Positions 11,955 through 23,433 of a stretch of DNA of 64,000 bases are shown here, one piece after another; position 1 is the stretch's first letter, and each line of letters starts with the position of its first letter. Under the pieces are notes generated by a model. It was not told where the DNA came from, ran no database searches, and was given only the letters and a program-made list of their open reading frames with translations. Source of the DNA: Phialocephala subalpina (taxonomy: Eukaryota > Ascomycota > Leotiomycetes > Helotiales > Mollisiaceae); assembly GCA_900073065.1 (NCBI GenBank), contig FJOG01000003.1, positions 2,358,133-2,422,132 on the forward strand, given 5' to 3'. Position numbers and translations under genes: made by a program.

Positions 11955-13296
11955 ATGGGATCACAACCCCTCAACGTGGCCATTATCGGCGCGGGGATAG
12001 GCGGTATTGCCTTCGCCGTCGGGCTGGCAAAGTACCCTCATATCCATTTCACCATCTACGAATATCGTCCCTCCTATGCTGAGATCGGCGCTGGAATAGG
12101 CTTCTCGACAAACGGACACAAGGCTATGTCTCTCATCTCTTCTCAATTGTGGGAGAACTATCAACACCATGCATCATTCAATGGATCTCCTGAGAAAAGG
12201 AGTATCGGGTTCAATTATGAAGTTGGGGAGAAGGGACCTTTAGAAGGGAAGAGGATAGTAGAAACGGTCATGCCAGAGGGTTACATGCAGAGTACTATTC
12301 ATCGGAAGCATTTGCTGAGTGTACTTGTTGAGACTCTGCCGGATAAGGGAGAAAAATGCACGAAGTTCAATAAGAGATTGGTAGAAGTAGATGACAGGGG
12401 TGAGAAGATTGTTTGTGTTTTTGCTGATGGCGAGAGAGTCGAAGCGGATTTAGTGGTGGGCTGTGATGGAATCAAGAGTATGTGTAGACAATTCGTATTC
12501 GGCAAAGACAGCGAGTTGAGCAAGGCTCGTTTTACTGGGAAAGTTGCGTATCGTGGTTTGGTGCCCATGGAGAAAGCAATTGCAGCTGTTGGAGAAAATC
12601 GAGCAAGAAATCGCCAGATGTATTTTGGTCATCATAGGCACATGCTGACCTTTGGAGTGGCGAAGGGGACGATGATGAACATTGTTGCGTTCCACAGCAC
12701 AGGGTCTGATGCGTGGGAGTATTCTGCACTGGCACAGCCAAGGACGACGGAGGACTTCTTGAAAGACTATGCTGGTTGGGGGGATGCTGTGACCAACATC
12801 ATTTCAGTAAGCTGTATTCGAGTCCTTCCATCAATAACAAAAACCGACTGACTATGAAAAGATCGTCGACAAGCCAGAAGTATGGGCAATCTTTGACCAT
12901 CCGAGAGTAAACACCTTCCACAAAGGCCGCCTGGTCCTGCTCGGAGACGCGGCTCATACGACCAGCCCGCATTTCGGTCAAGGTGGCGGAATGTCTGTCG
13001 AGGATGCGGCCATTCTGAGCAATCTCCTGGGAAATTGCACTTCTCTGGGTGATATTGAGCCCATACTCAGTGCGTATGACTCGGCAAGAGTGCAACGAAC
13101 ATGCGACGTGATTGCCGCGAGCAGGGAGCAAGGACGCTTGTGTGAATTCGAGATCGACTGGGTAGGAGACGATCTCGAGAAAGTTTCTGGACAACTCGAT
13201 AGTAATTTGAGGAAATGGCAGTGGAATTATGACCCTGAAGAGGCGTTCAAGAACGCGTTGAACGAGTTGGAGAAGGGGAAGGCTGCAACAAAGTAG
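11955..13296 (+). CDS. FAD monooxygenase, salicylate-hydroxylase-like
   Basis: Class A flavoprotein monooxygenase of 428 residues in two exons (11955-12806 and 12862-13296; intron GTAAGC...AAAAG, phase 0). The N-terminal dinucleotide motif is VAIIGAGIGG at residues 8-17. The DG motif reads VVGCDGIKS and the GD motif RLVLLGDAAHTTSPHFGQGGG, placing it in the UbiH/PHBH-type group. The closest family I recognise is salicylate 1-monooxygenase, which turns salicylate into catechol with NAD(P)H and O2, but related enzymes act on other aromatics and the substrate cannot be read from sequence. No signal peptide is evident, so it is probably cytosolic. It converges on the chorismate-mutase-like gene with 56 bp between stop codons. 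Confidence 0.85.
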
Positions 13297-13352
13297 ATTC
13301 AAAGCGCCTTACGCAATGTTCTATGGCCAAAGTTCGAAAGTGTCAGGGACAT

Positions 13353-13879
13353 TTATTTCTTTGCTCCGCCGCAAAACTGTCCGAATATACACTGCTCGAA
13401 GGGGACGCTGGCATTGATGATAGCCTCGAACACAGCTCTGGCAATCGTAGCTGGCAGTGGTGGCGAGGTGCTGTTTGCCGTATCGACTGCACCTTGAATT
13501 ACAGCTTGATCTCTAGACGGGACATCCACAGCTTTTTGGCATGTCAGCTTCACGAATATCAGCATGGGGAAGGAGCGAACATACTGTCTAACGTAGCTTT
13601 GAATCTTGTAGCTTCCCTCACATATCCAGCTCTCAATGCAAGCAATTCGAGCAGCTGCGTATCAACATCGTCGATCCCAGCTCTCACTTGGTTAAGTGAT
13701 TCGCAACACAGAGTGCCGTTTTGGAGAGTCAAGGCTGGTGAACCCCATGGTATCGTTCTGTTTTCAGACCCAACAGAGCTTGGAACAAGTGGGAGTGTCG
13801 ACCCGTAACATTCGCTGCTGTTTGTAGCTGCAGTGGCACAAGCAGCCAAAGACAGGAAAGCGACGAGAGTGAAATGCAT
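13353..13879 (-). CDS. secreted AroQ-type chorismate-mutase-like protein
   Basis: A 157-residue protein from two exons (13585-13879 and 13353-13531; intron GTATGT...AAAAAG with a GCTGAC branch site). The start at 13879 gives a clear signal peptide (MHFTLVAFLSLAACATA). Earlier in-frame ATGs would bury it. After a short linker with an N-glycosylation site come the AroQ helices: LNQVRAGIDDVDTQLLELLA, YVREATRFK, then VPSRDQAVIQGA and a last helix AVFEAIINASVPFEQ. The Arg in VRAGID, the Lys in RFK and the Arg of VPSRDQ sit where AroQ enzymes bind the carboxylates. The family includes chorismate mutase and isochorismate-pyruvate lyase (PchB type); I cannot decide which. Secreted versions in plant-associated fungi and nematodes are known to lower host salicylate by draining chorismate; that role here is inference. 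Confidence 0.82.
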
Positions 13880-14368
13880 TTCGAGGACTTTGTTTTGAGA
13901 AGTTGGTGCAGTTCGAGAAGCTCTCAAATTTTTGTTTGCGTGATGATGTGAGAGTTGATGCGGGTTTAGAAGGTGGTCGGGGTTTGTACTCCAGGATCTG
14001 AAGCTGGTCCTCGCTGCTCCTTCCCACAACGTCGAGCAAGTTCTTCTGCCTCTACACTTCCGAGCTTGCGTATTTATTTAAGGGAATTGCAATGAGGATT
14101 GGTTACATTGAAGAGGAAGCTGGAGACAGAAAAATTCGGCACTTGTTGAACGGATAATACACTCCGTAAAGTGACGCACTCCCTGACTAGGGTCCTCACC
14201 GCCTGCAAAGTATAACCACAAACTCAATCTTGACGCTTTCGTCCATTATATTTTCAATTCTCTTTAGAAATTCAATTCAAAGAAAGTTCTCATTCCCTAC
14301 ATTCGTGATCTCATTTCCATTTCGTCCTCACCAGTCATCATCAACCACCTCATGCAAGCCTCATTCAA
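13880..14368. other. promoter of the chorismate-mutase-like gene
   Basis: Upstream region of the secreted AroQ gene and 3' flank of the cellulase relic. No further gene seen. Confidence 0.45.
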
Positions 14369-15814
14369 TCAGTGCGGTACCAAGCACTGTGTTACGAGCT
14401 GAGTATCAACACCAACACCATCGGTCAATGTCGGTGTCTCAGCCAGAACATAGCTCGCTGCTTGAGGTCAGCCTTGATCCCCATCAAAATGGTCCGAAGT
14501 TTCAAGGACATATGGAGAAAGGACTTAGCTGCCCAACCAAGGTATCCAAGATAGACTGTTCTTCATTGGCTTCTACACTTCTGCTTCTGGTCCAGGACCT
14601 ACCATCCGAGTTCGCGTTCAAATATGCTATTGCCTGGCAAACATAAAGCTCGCAGCTGGTCACGGATCCACCTCCAATTTCGGATTTCATTAGGTTCTGT
14701 CTCCAACGTTCTTTGAGGTGGGGTCATCTCACCAATAAAGCCTGTCTCCCATTACATCTCAGCCATTGTGCCAAGGGTGCGAAAGCGGTGCTGATGTAGC
14801 TGTCCACACACTCGATATGGGTTCCACTATCCAGGTACTTGTGCACATCGAAACCCAAATTCGTGAAAGATCCGTCAGAATCCGTCACCGTGCTTAAAGC
14901 AGGACCGGAACCGTCACTCTCGAATGTTTGAGCAGAAGTCCAGTCATTTCTGGGGAGCAGAATGATTTGCGTTGTGCTCCTGCGTTTCGCTAAAAAGTTG
15001 TTGGTCGAGAGATCGCGAAGTGTATGGGGAAATGACAGGCTTTGGCTGTTACTCCTGCTTGGCATGACGCCGCCCAGGTAGCGATGTTCGGAACTTGAGA
15101 AGGTCAACCAGTATTTCGGCTGATACCTTGGGGAACAAACCGTCGTGAGGCTCATTCATGAGCCCAAAGACCACCTTGCTTTGATTCTTGTACTTCGCTG
15201 CGATATTTCCCCAATGGTTGAACTCGTGGATTTCAAGCTGCTCGAGGAAGACAGCGACTTGGGGCTAGAGGTGCTTGCAGCACTTAACAAGGATGAAGAT
15301 TTCTTTGAACTTGATTGACTAGTCGATACCGCAAGGGTAGTAGATGGGCCAGTAAGTTGTTTTGGGCTTACAGTTGTATTTAAGCTGGTACCTAGAAGAC
15401 TGCTGACTGCTTGAGCAGTGCTCGATGTAGCAATCGATGCTACACTACCCCCACCAGCTACGAACTGGACTAGGATACATTGATTTTTGTAGATATCCTG
15501 GAAGTCGCAGAAATATCCTGGAGAACAAATTGTCAAGCCCACATAGCCTTGATCTGCACACTGACCAAATGGTACTTGATTTCTAGGTGGAATTGGAGAG
15601 GCCGTACATTGCGAGAAATATGTACCCTGCGCCTGGAAGAACCAACCTGCCGTGCATGTTGTAGGTCATGTCCAACCAACACCTCCGCACTGGGCTGGAA
15701 AGGTTTCAGCATTTGTCACAATTCGTCGAGGAAATATCTGAAATTCCCACCATATAGAGGAGATTGAGCAGCAACCCCACTCAAAAATACACCGAGAAGA
15801 ACGAGAGCAATTAT
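14369..15814 (-). pseudogene. relic of CBM1-CBM1-GH5 endoglucanase
   Basis: Read right to left: a signal-peptide-like segment IALVLLGVFLSGVAAQSPLY (15811-15745) whose expected ATG is ATA. An intron (donor GTGGGA, acceptor TTTCCAG) precedes a first CBM1 (QCGGVGWT then TGA at 15666-15668, then PTTCTAGW, one Cys lost). A second CBM1 is intact (FGQCADQGYVGLTICSPG... QDIYKNQC), followed by a Ser-rich linker to about 15200. The GH5 part then appears only from KNQSKVVFGLMNEPHD (about 15215-15140, another frame). QIILLPRNDWTSAQTF and FDVHKYLDSGTH lie in 15155-14724, EIGGGSVTSC near 14680, and the family tail ETPT...DTQLV ends at 14371-14369. The first half of the catalytic domain is missing and at least three frame changes are needed. 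Layout matches secreted fungal GH5 endoglucanases (EGII type). It cannot make active enzyme. Confidence 0.85.
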
Positions 15815-16189
15815 GATTTAGTCAAATGGTACTTGCTTTGACCTGACGAGATCTCCATCGCGAGGTGCTGATGCTGTCACTTATGGTCAGGTCATTCATA
15901 CAGAACTGAACCCAACTATTGTGGGTAAGACCTCGACCTTTGAGACTGTCTGAACAAAAGCCGCAAGCACGATGGGAATTAGCACAAGGCCTGGACTACA
16001 CTCTGGAAGTGCCATGCTCTCTGAATCCGTTATCGTTGGCGGGAATCCGTGAAAGCAACATGCGAGAACTTCTTGGCCCATACTCGGGCGAGATCGATCA
16101 TCTCTCGATCTTTTGACACGACTCAGGATTGTTTTTCAATCGTAGATGATCTAACATATGAAGTTGATTTTATTACGCATCTGTCCTAG
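15815..16189. other. intergenic, nothing recognised
   Basis: Former upstream region of the cellulase relic. No gene, repeat or RNA recognised. Confidence 0.4.
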
Positions 16190-17306
16190 TCATAATTTGC
16201 ATCGAAACATGCATACATTATGCGAAAAGATACTTGTCAGGAAAGGCACTGGGAACTCGTTGCCAGATTGAGAAGATGTGCTTAGCACTAGTCGATTAAA
16301 CAAGACTCTGCAGGAAGAAGATCTGGTTTGATATAGTCGCTGACAATAAAAAAGCAACGCCATCGTCGTCTGCAGCATCAACATCGATCCAGAATGCTTT
16401 AGGTTTCGGCAACTCGACTCTCTGATAACTCTCAAGATCGTTGTACGCACTCTCGATCTCCTGCCAGCTCCTTTTCAGAGATCCAACTCACTCAATCTCC
16501 TCTCCCCAAGACTCTCTGGTTCATAGTCGACGAACTCAAGTAGCTGTCGATCAGGTCCATTATCTAGGTCGACTGATGACTGGTAGAAAATGACCTCTCT
16601 CACGTCTCAAAAAGGCGTATAGAACATGATTCTCTCGTCGAAGCACTAAACATCGTATGCAACCTTCTCGATGCTTTGATTGTAGTAACTAAGTTCGTGA
16701 AAAGAGTCGTCGTCGCGTGGACAAAGGGTATCGACGCTCCACTTGACATATATTCCGGACCCCACCGTGATGACCTGTCCAGGACCCCACGAGTGCGCTT
16801 GATTAGACTTTACGTCTTGTGTTTCGAACTCAAAGCTTCGGTAGTTGTTAGTTGTCCCAAATCGTCTTCGGCGCCTTCTCTTCTGACCCACCCGCCAATG
16901 CGTCCTTCTCCTCCACCACCTCACCTTCTACCGCCTCATCGTGCATGTGAGCCACGAACTCCCTCCATCTCGCACGCTCCGTCATCTCATCCCTCACCTC
17001 CTTCTTCAACCACTGCAGTTAAAACACAGGCCCAAAAAACCACCCAAGAATGCGATCATATTTCCTCAACGCGAAAGCCCTCGACTCACTCGCCGCTTGC
17101 AGTATCGACGGGGCACCATACCTAGACACAAACTTTCGAAAATTCTCTTTCTTTCCGTCCGTAACGGATGGTCGACAATACTCCTTCTTTCCTTCGACGG
17201 TCCCGATATCGACGTTGCAGGTAATATCTACGACCCTAGGAACGATACTCTCGTTCCAAATCTTCAAACGGAGTTCAAGGGGAAGGCTGGAGAAATAGAT
17301 GAACAT
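16190..17306 (-). pseudogene. decayed 2EXR-domain gene
   Basis: Begins at 17306 with FSSLPLELRLKIWNESIVPR, the hallmark opening of 2EXR (formerly F-box-like) fungal proteins, followed by ILQAASESRAFALRKY. The frame stops at TAA 17019-17021 yet stays open in the same frame for about 60 more codons. The next family block (GIYVKWSVDTLCPRDDDSFH, ending IEKVAYD) is in another frame at about 16850-16650. A C-terminal-like stretch (EIESAYNDLESYQRVELPKP) follows at about 16455-16390. Exons could rescue part of this, but I found no set of splice sites joining the blocks, so I call a pseudogene. The function of the family is unknown. The lower boundary is approximate. Confidence 0.6.
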
Positions 17307-18357
17307 TTCTACCGGTAATGTGTCGTGATGTTATGGTGGTTGTATGTTAGGATTCGCTCGTTCGCGCAAGATTGACGAAGTTTATGAAGGAAGGAAAAGG
17401 CGAAGGACAGAAATCTCCATTCTTAAATCAAGAAAAAATTACCAGCATTTTTTTACCACTAGGATCAAAGCACAGGAACTATTGGCAACTCATTTCGTTC
17501 ATACATGCATAGAGATTCGTGCTGGAATTTGCTGGAATTTTGCTGGATATATCATGGTTCTTCTGATGGTTGAGGCCTTTGATTGGCTGCGCTCCCATTC
17601 ATCACTCTGGACGAACTCGGGATCTGGAAAGCAGGTGGAAAGTTCCCTGCGATAGGGCGGAGGACGTGTGTGTAGTTTGCCTCGATATATCAAGCTTTTC
17701 ATCTGAAGCATTCTGAAAGGCAGAATGTAACTGTCCCAAAAGAAAGGAGGCGAAAGAGTGACACTCGTCACGAGGTAGTAAGGGGTCAAGGAATCAAGTC
17801 ATTTCAATCGCGCGCAAAAGCAAACACCCAGCACACGAGGGACATTCAGTTTTCACAAAATTATTTTATTTTCTTCATTCATGCTACTGCTCGCGGGCAG
17901 ACTATCAGCATGTGCGCTCAGCAGCATCATCATCTCATCCTTCTTGCTGCTCTCGCAAATGCGGCCTTTTTGTAGTCACTCTAACATACATAGAATTCTT
18001 TTTCGTGACGCTCCGTTTTTGGCTCCCCCCAAGCATGGCATGGCAGTTGACGTTGGTATGAACACAGTCATTCCGTCGTCTTGCCTTCCATTTTAGAAGC
18101 CCAGATATTTTCCCGATGTGGTGACACATCTCCCCTCGATCTAGTAGCAGACTAGCCACGTCAATGCAATAATCGCCAAAAAAAAAAACGCGTTGCAGAA
18201 TTCAGCGGGCGCCAAATAAGCTGTGAAAAGTCATGTCGAGAATCCAGTCGTGTATAATGTACATGTTATGGTGTTCGTGAAAGTGGAGGAATGGGTATGT
18301 TACATTCGAAAGTGGTAGAAAAGGGTCGGGCTCGAGTCGCGAAATATTAGTCGTCGC
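17307..18357. other. intergenic, nothing recognised
   Basis: Contains 3' flank of BDF1 and upstream flank of the 2EXR relic; only short, unrelated frames and a short A tract near 18180. Confidence 0.5.
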
Positions 18358-21135
18358 TCATTCCTCCTCGGAATCGGAGTCTTCATCGCCGCTAGACTCA
18401 TCGTGTTGCTCAACGGCTGTCCTAGGTCAGTGATGAAAGACGAACTAGTTGGCTTGACTTACTTGGCATCACAGGTTCTTCAGAAGAGGTTGCTTGACCA
18501 TAGTTCTGTAGCGTCTGTTGAAGCTCATGAATATTTCGCTCTTGCTCGAACTTGCTCATAGGCTTGTTCTTCTTCTTCGGTGCTGCCTTTGGTTGAGGCT
18601 TTGGAGTGTCTTGCGCCATCGACTTCTTAATCTCTTCCTGGACTTCGGGAGCGTATTTCATGATGAGGCCATGGATCTTCCAAAGTAGAGGAATGCTGAT
18701 GACGTCGATATCCAATTCCAGAGTACCATCTTCGCCAGCCTGATGATACGTTAGTAAAATGCACCACCTAAACAATCAAGTCACTTACATCGATGCCAGG
18801 TCTCTCTTTCTTGATGTCGGCCAGAACTTCATTCGAGACTTCATCAGGCAGAGCACCTAATCCAGCAGAAATAGTCTCCTTCTCCAAAGTTCCCATGTAC
18901 TTCTGGCTTTGACGATTGCCACCAGATTTCTTCGTCGCAGCAGTTGCCTTCTTTGCAGGGGCAGCCTTCTTGGCAGGTTTTGATGCCTTTGGCTTTTTTG
19001 ACTTATTCTTGGCTGCTGTCTCTTCCTCCGTGATGTGCTTCTTGATGATGTCAACCATATCTTTCTGCATTTGGATCATTCCCTGGTCTGGATGCTTGGC
19101 TCCCATGAGAGTGATCAGCTTCTGTTGCTCCGCAAGTAATCTCTCCTTATAGTTTGAGAGCGTATCTCCCTCGACAACAGGCTCCTCTTCCTCCTCCTCC
19201 TCGTCCTCCGATTCCCCTGCACTGACGGGGCTGGCAGCTGGAGGGCTGCGATCGGCGAGATACTGGTCTTTTCTGGCCCATTGTGCGTTGAAGAGTTCCT
19301 CCAATCTCTTGCCCCACATGTTGACAACATTTCCTGCAGGGTTGAACTTGAAGCAGTTCCAGAAGATCTGTCTCATGTCCTTTTCGAAATCGGCGGCGCT
19401 TGCATACTCTCCCTCCTTGAGCTTTTTTGACATCGTGCCCAGATCCATCGGCTTCTTGATGATGGTGAAGTAACTGGGAATGTTGAGAGCCACCGGATCC
19501 ACAGGCTGCTTGAATGCACCGGCGAAATCGCCGTACTTGGCCTTGTTCAATTCGGTCAATATATCTTCACAGAACTTGAGCTCATTGGCGTGCTTCTTGC
19601 TCTTTGGGCGCATGTATGGCAGGTCCTTGCTTTTGGGTGGATGGATCTCTCTCTTGGGACGACCATCAAGCTTCGTGGACTCGCGGCGGATCAAAGGAGT
19701 ATTAGAGGCCGGATCCAGAGCAAATGTCTGGGCGACTTGGGGAGCTGGAGCAACTGCACCATGGGAGCCTCTTGATGGCTTTCGAGCAGCTGCTCGCGGA
19801 GCTGCATCGGGGATAGGAGTTGATCGCTTGGGCGCTGGCTTCTTCTCCTTCTTGACCGGTGGCGCAGGCTCGGGGGTGACCTTTGCAATCTTGTCTAATA
19901 AAGAATCTCGAACTGCTCTAGCTGCAATCGTAATAGCATGATCAGGGCCATTGAATGTGTTGGCGTTGTTGTGGAGCAGCTGGACAGCATCTCGGACATC
20001 GCCCATAGTAGAGTAGACCTTGTCGAGCACCCTATGCTCCATTGTTTCCAGATCGATCTCATCGGAAATCTTCTCAGCGTAGGCTGCAGCAAAGTTTGGC
20101 CAAAGCTTTGATACTGGCATTCGGAAGTTCTTGCCATCTTTGGTGCGCGCAACAAGCTTGATAATCTTGATAACCTCCTTCCGCTCGTACGGTGTAAGAT
20201 CGTGAGAGGCGTCGCCGTTCAGTGTAGGTGCGTCGTCCATATTCATATCGTCCACATCAGTATCTTCGGTCTTTGTGCGCTTCGCAGAGGGCTCGACTTC
20301 GTCGTCGTCTTCACGTTCGCGCGCGATCTTGGTGGGAGGTGGAGATTGAGGCGCATCTGCCATAATCGCCATATCAGTGTCTTTGGACTCAACCGGGGTA
20401 TCAATAGCCTGCGATGGACCAGGTTCGTCCTGCGCAAGAGGGTCGACGGTAGGAGTTGATTCTTGCGGAAGTTGCTGGTCGGAAGTGGCTTCAGGGCTGG
20501 CTGTTGGAGAAGGATCGAGAGGGAGGTCGGAATTTATATTGCTAGAGTCGCCTGCTAGCTCCGAAGTTTGGGTGGCGAGAGCGTTCTCCTCAACTTTGGG
20601 CTCCAAGGCTGCCTCGGGGGCAGGAGCTGGGGTTGAATCTCTTAGATCGGACTCCGGAGCCTCAACGACTGGGGGTATTGTGGAGGTCGGCGCAACGTCT
20701 TCGATCGCAGACTCGATCGCGTCTTCGGTAGAAACTAGCAAGGTTGAGCTTTCGGGCTGCTCACCATTCAGCGAAGCTGGTAAATCAGGCTCTGTGGTTG
20801 TGTTCGTATCTGGGAGTTGCGAAGAGTTCAATATCGACGTGGGAGACGGTAGCGACTCGAGGGGAGGTTCGGAAAGGTTTGTTAAAATTGTTTGGTTCGA
20901 AGCAAAGGCGTCAATATTACCGGCGCCATTCACCTCAGGATACTCGGTAGCTACATCATTCGAAAGCGGAGGCGAGGGTTTGCTTAATGCGGGATCAGAA
21001 GTGGAATCATGGATGGTATCATCTCGAGTTGAGGTTCTGCAAAAATTTGATTGATAAATAAGTGTACACTAAAATGGAAGAAATAGGAAGGAAATCGAGG
21101 TAGACTCACCCGTTGATGTCTAAATCCAAAGCCAT
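18358..21135 (-). CDS. BDF1: BET-family double bromodomain protein Bdf1
   Basis: An 869-residue chromatin reader in four exons: 21110-21135, 18790-21036, 18463-18740 and 18358-18416, all joined by GT-AG introns with frame kept. The start MALDLDIN lies in a 26-nt first exon. An acidic, Pro/Ser/Thr-rich N-terminus of about 280 residues precedes the first bromodomain (about 290-400; LWPNFAAAYAEKISDEIDL, conserved Asn in NTFNGPDH). The second bromodomain is at about 480-590 (FAGAFKQPVDP, IIKKPMDLGTMSKKL, NCFKFNPAGN). Then come an acidic run, a coiled coil, a Lys/Ala-rich basic stretch and a NET domain (LPDEVSNEVLADIKKERPGI plus LDIDVISIPLLWKIHGLI). The acidic tail is SSGDEDSDSEEE. Bdf1 binds acetylated histone H4 and works with TFIID. 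The gene diverges from the nucleolar Utp12-domain gene. Confidence 0.95.
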
Positions 21136-22236
21136 CTTGTCTGATGATGGAACGGGCAGCGTCTTTTGCTCGAGTGCGACAGCTTCTGAAAGTTGAGAGG
21201 TCATGACGGCCATCAACAAACAGACTGGCAGCAGCCTAGGCTGGGATGGAGAAGGCTAAGTCCAGTCAACCGACGCGGTTCTGAGCGCGTTTGAATGCGA
21301 CAGGTGAGGCGACACCGATTATCTAGGTCGCAGGTAGAGCAAGGTGTCGATGGTGATGTGGTCGATGAGGGCCTGTGTCAAAGTTGCAGCCTCGTGGTGC
21401 TAGCCTTGCGTGCGGATAAACGGTCGTGAAATTGGCCACCTGGCTCGATGTTCGAGAATCGCGTCTAAGAAAAGGTGCAAAGTGAATGCGCGGCTGTAAT
21501 AAAGCTGGAAATGATTGATTTGTTTGGGTTGGCGCGACCGAAGTTGTGGTAGTTGTGATGAAAGTAAAGCGCGTCGTGATCCGGAAGGTCCAACTAACGA
21601 AAGCGACCAAGTTCAAGATGCGACTCAGGATGCGCAATTAAGATGAGACGGCGTTTTCTGTTTGCGAAATAGCCGCAACCAATGTGGAGCGACTTGAAGA
21701 AAGAAGACTGTGCGTGGGATGTACAGATGTACAGGCTGGGCGTTGAGGTCGGAGGTGAATTTGTGCACGTGAGTTCGTTGTCGTTGTGACGGTGACCTAT
21801 TGGGAGGCTCCTTCACAGAAAATCGCGGACGTCAACAAAGCGAGGAAATTCGGAGGGGGAAGGAGCGATCAAGTCTCTTAAATTTCGAGAAGAGAGCTTC
21901 GCGCTTTCACGCTAGCCACTAGCGCAAACCTTACCCAATCGTCGTGCACCATCATTACATTGCGTAGCCAATCATGGGGAGCCGGCGCCACTTTTATTTA
22001 CCCCTGTCGAAAACGAGTTAGAGGGACCATCACGTGTTGACCCTTGAAGAAAAAAAAGTTCTACGGCGGGCAATCGAGTGTCGATTAGCTCACAGAACCA
22101 GCACCAGCACCAGCATCAGCGAGTGAACGAGATCTCGAATCTCCGTTTCAACACCACTTGACTCGTCGTCAACCTCCCAGACCACCGGGACCGTCAGATA
22201 AGATTGCTACCGAGTTTTCTATCGATCGATTCCACC
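21136..22236. promoter_or_regulatory. shared divergent promoter BDF1 / Utp12-domain gene
   Basis: About 1.1 kb between two divergent housekeeping genes, so both promoters must lie here. A short CAGCAC-type repeat sits near 22097 and a pyrimidine-rich stretch leads into the + strand start. No motif is assigned with certainty. Confidence 0.5.
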
Positions 22237-23433
22237 ATGTCGACAAAACGGAAACTTCCCCAGAAGCTTGGCCAGCCCACCGCCAGGCAGAGCGCAAAAG
22301 TTTTAGGCAAAGGGAACTTGGACGAATCGAAGACAGTTGTGTCAAGTGGCGGCAATGCGATCAAGTCAAAGGCAAACGGGACACAGGAATCGATCGAAAT
22401 ATCCAGCGATGAGGAAGAAGCAGAGCAGGAGAATTCGGATGCGGACGGTGAGGAAGAGTCTGAGGCTGAGGCGGATGTATCCATGGAAGATGCAGAAGCT
22501 ATAGCAGATGGCCCTACACCCGACGACGACGACGAAGCTGCTGGCGAGCCATCTTTTGGAGATTTGGTCAGAGCCAATGCTTCGGAACCCATCGATGTGG
22601 CCGGCGCTTTCGAAGACCCAAATGCCGTATCATTCCCAAAATCACAATTACAGGCTCCTTCTGGCGCCTCACTCGGAACTGTCCTCACGCAAACTCTCAA
22701 GACCAACGACGTCTCTCTCCTCGAATCCTGTTTACATACCACTGATGTTAATACTATCCGCGCTACCATACAACGTCTCGAATCCCCTCTCGCAGGCACA
22801 TTATTAGAGAAGCTAGCAGAAAGATTGCATCGAAGGCCTGGTCGAGCTGGCAGTCTTATGGTCTGGGTGCAATGGACATTGGTCACGCATGGTGGTTACT
22901 TGGCAACACAACGGGACCTCATGAAGAAGCTGGCGGGGTTGAACAAAGTCATCGATGAGCGAGCAAAAGGTCTACAGCCTCTGCTGTCACTGAAAGGGAA
23001 GCTGGACATGCTAGAAGCGCAAATCGAGTTAAGAAGGAGTATGCAGAATCAAAGACGCCGCGGCGACTCAGATGAGGATGATGATGGAGTCATCTATGTT
23101 GAAGGGCAGGAGAATGAGGAGGAAGCAGACGGGGCAGTAGCCGAACTTCAACATGGTGATCTGGAGGATATCTCGGATGAAGACAGCGAGGTATCAGAAG
23201 ACATGCCTATGACGAATGGGGTGATAGCAGATTCGGAGGGCGAGGAGGAAGGCAGCAGCGACGATGACCTAATAGACGACCTTGCTGAGGAGACCGATGC
23301 AGACACTGGCGACGAGGATGAGGTTGATCACGATGATCAAGACTCCCAAGGCGAAGACGATGAGAGCGATGACGGCACTGCTAGGCCTTCAAAGATGCCG
23401 AAAACCGGTGGCATGTTCTTGAAGAAGAGGTGA
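22237..23433 (+). CDS. Utp12-domain nucleolar protein (Utp5/WDR43-like C-terminus)
   Basis: Single exon, 398 residues. The ATG at 22237 has a strong fungal context (CCACCATG). After a basic start and a long acidic stretch (SSDEEEAEQENSDADGEEE) comes a helical Utp12 domain at about residues 155-270 (LKTNDVSLLESCLHTTD, LLEKLAERLHRRPGRA, VQWTLVTHGGYL). Another long acidic tail ends in a basic FLKKR. The Utp12 domain is found at the C-terminus of several small-subunit processome proteins (Utp4/5/12-type), where it mediates assembly for pre-18S rRNA processing in the nucleolus. Unlike Utp5/WDR43 of yeast and animals, no WD40 propeller is encoded, and the upstream sequence offers none. Which processome subunit it stands for is not certain. 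Confidence 0.85.
   Translation: MSTKRKLPQKLGQPTARQSAKVLGKGNLDESKTVVSSGGNAIKSKANGTQESIEISSDEEEAEQENSDADGEEESEAEADVSMEDAEAIADGPTPDDDDEAAGEPSFGDLVRANASEPIDVAGAFEDPNAVSFPKSQLQAPSGASLGTVLTQTLKTNDVSLLESCLHTTDVNTIRATIQRLESPLAGTLLEKLAERLHRRPGRAGSLMVWVQWTLVTHGGYLATQRDLMKKLAGLNKVIDERAKGLQPLLSLKGKLDMLEAQIELRRSMQNQRRRGDSDEDDDGVIYVEGQENEEEADGAVAELQHGDLEDISDEDSEVSEDMPMTNGVIADSEGEEEGSSDDDLIDDLAEETDADTGDEDEVDHDDQDSQGEDDESDDGTARPSKMPKTGGMFLKKR

Noticed and set aside
16676..17318. Plus-strand frames of 149 and 125 codons
   Set aside because: Antisense to the 2EXR relic; Pro/His-rich reverse reading of its Glu/Gly-rich part.
20377..21054. 225-codon Ser/Gly-rich frame on the plus strand
   Set aside because: Antisense to the low-complexity N-terminus of BDF1; composition mirrors that region.
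22194..22886. 230-codon Ser-rich frame on the minus strand
   Set aside because: Antisense shadow of the acidic part of the Utp12-domain gene.
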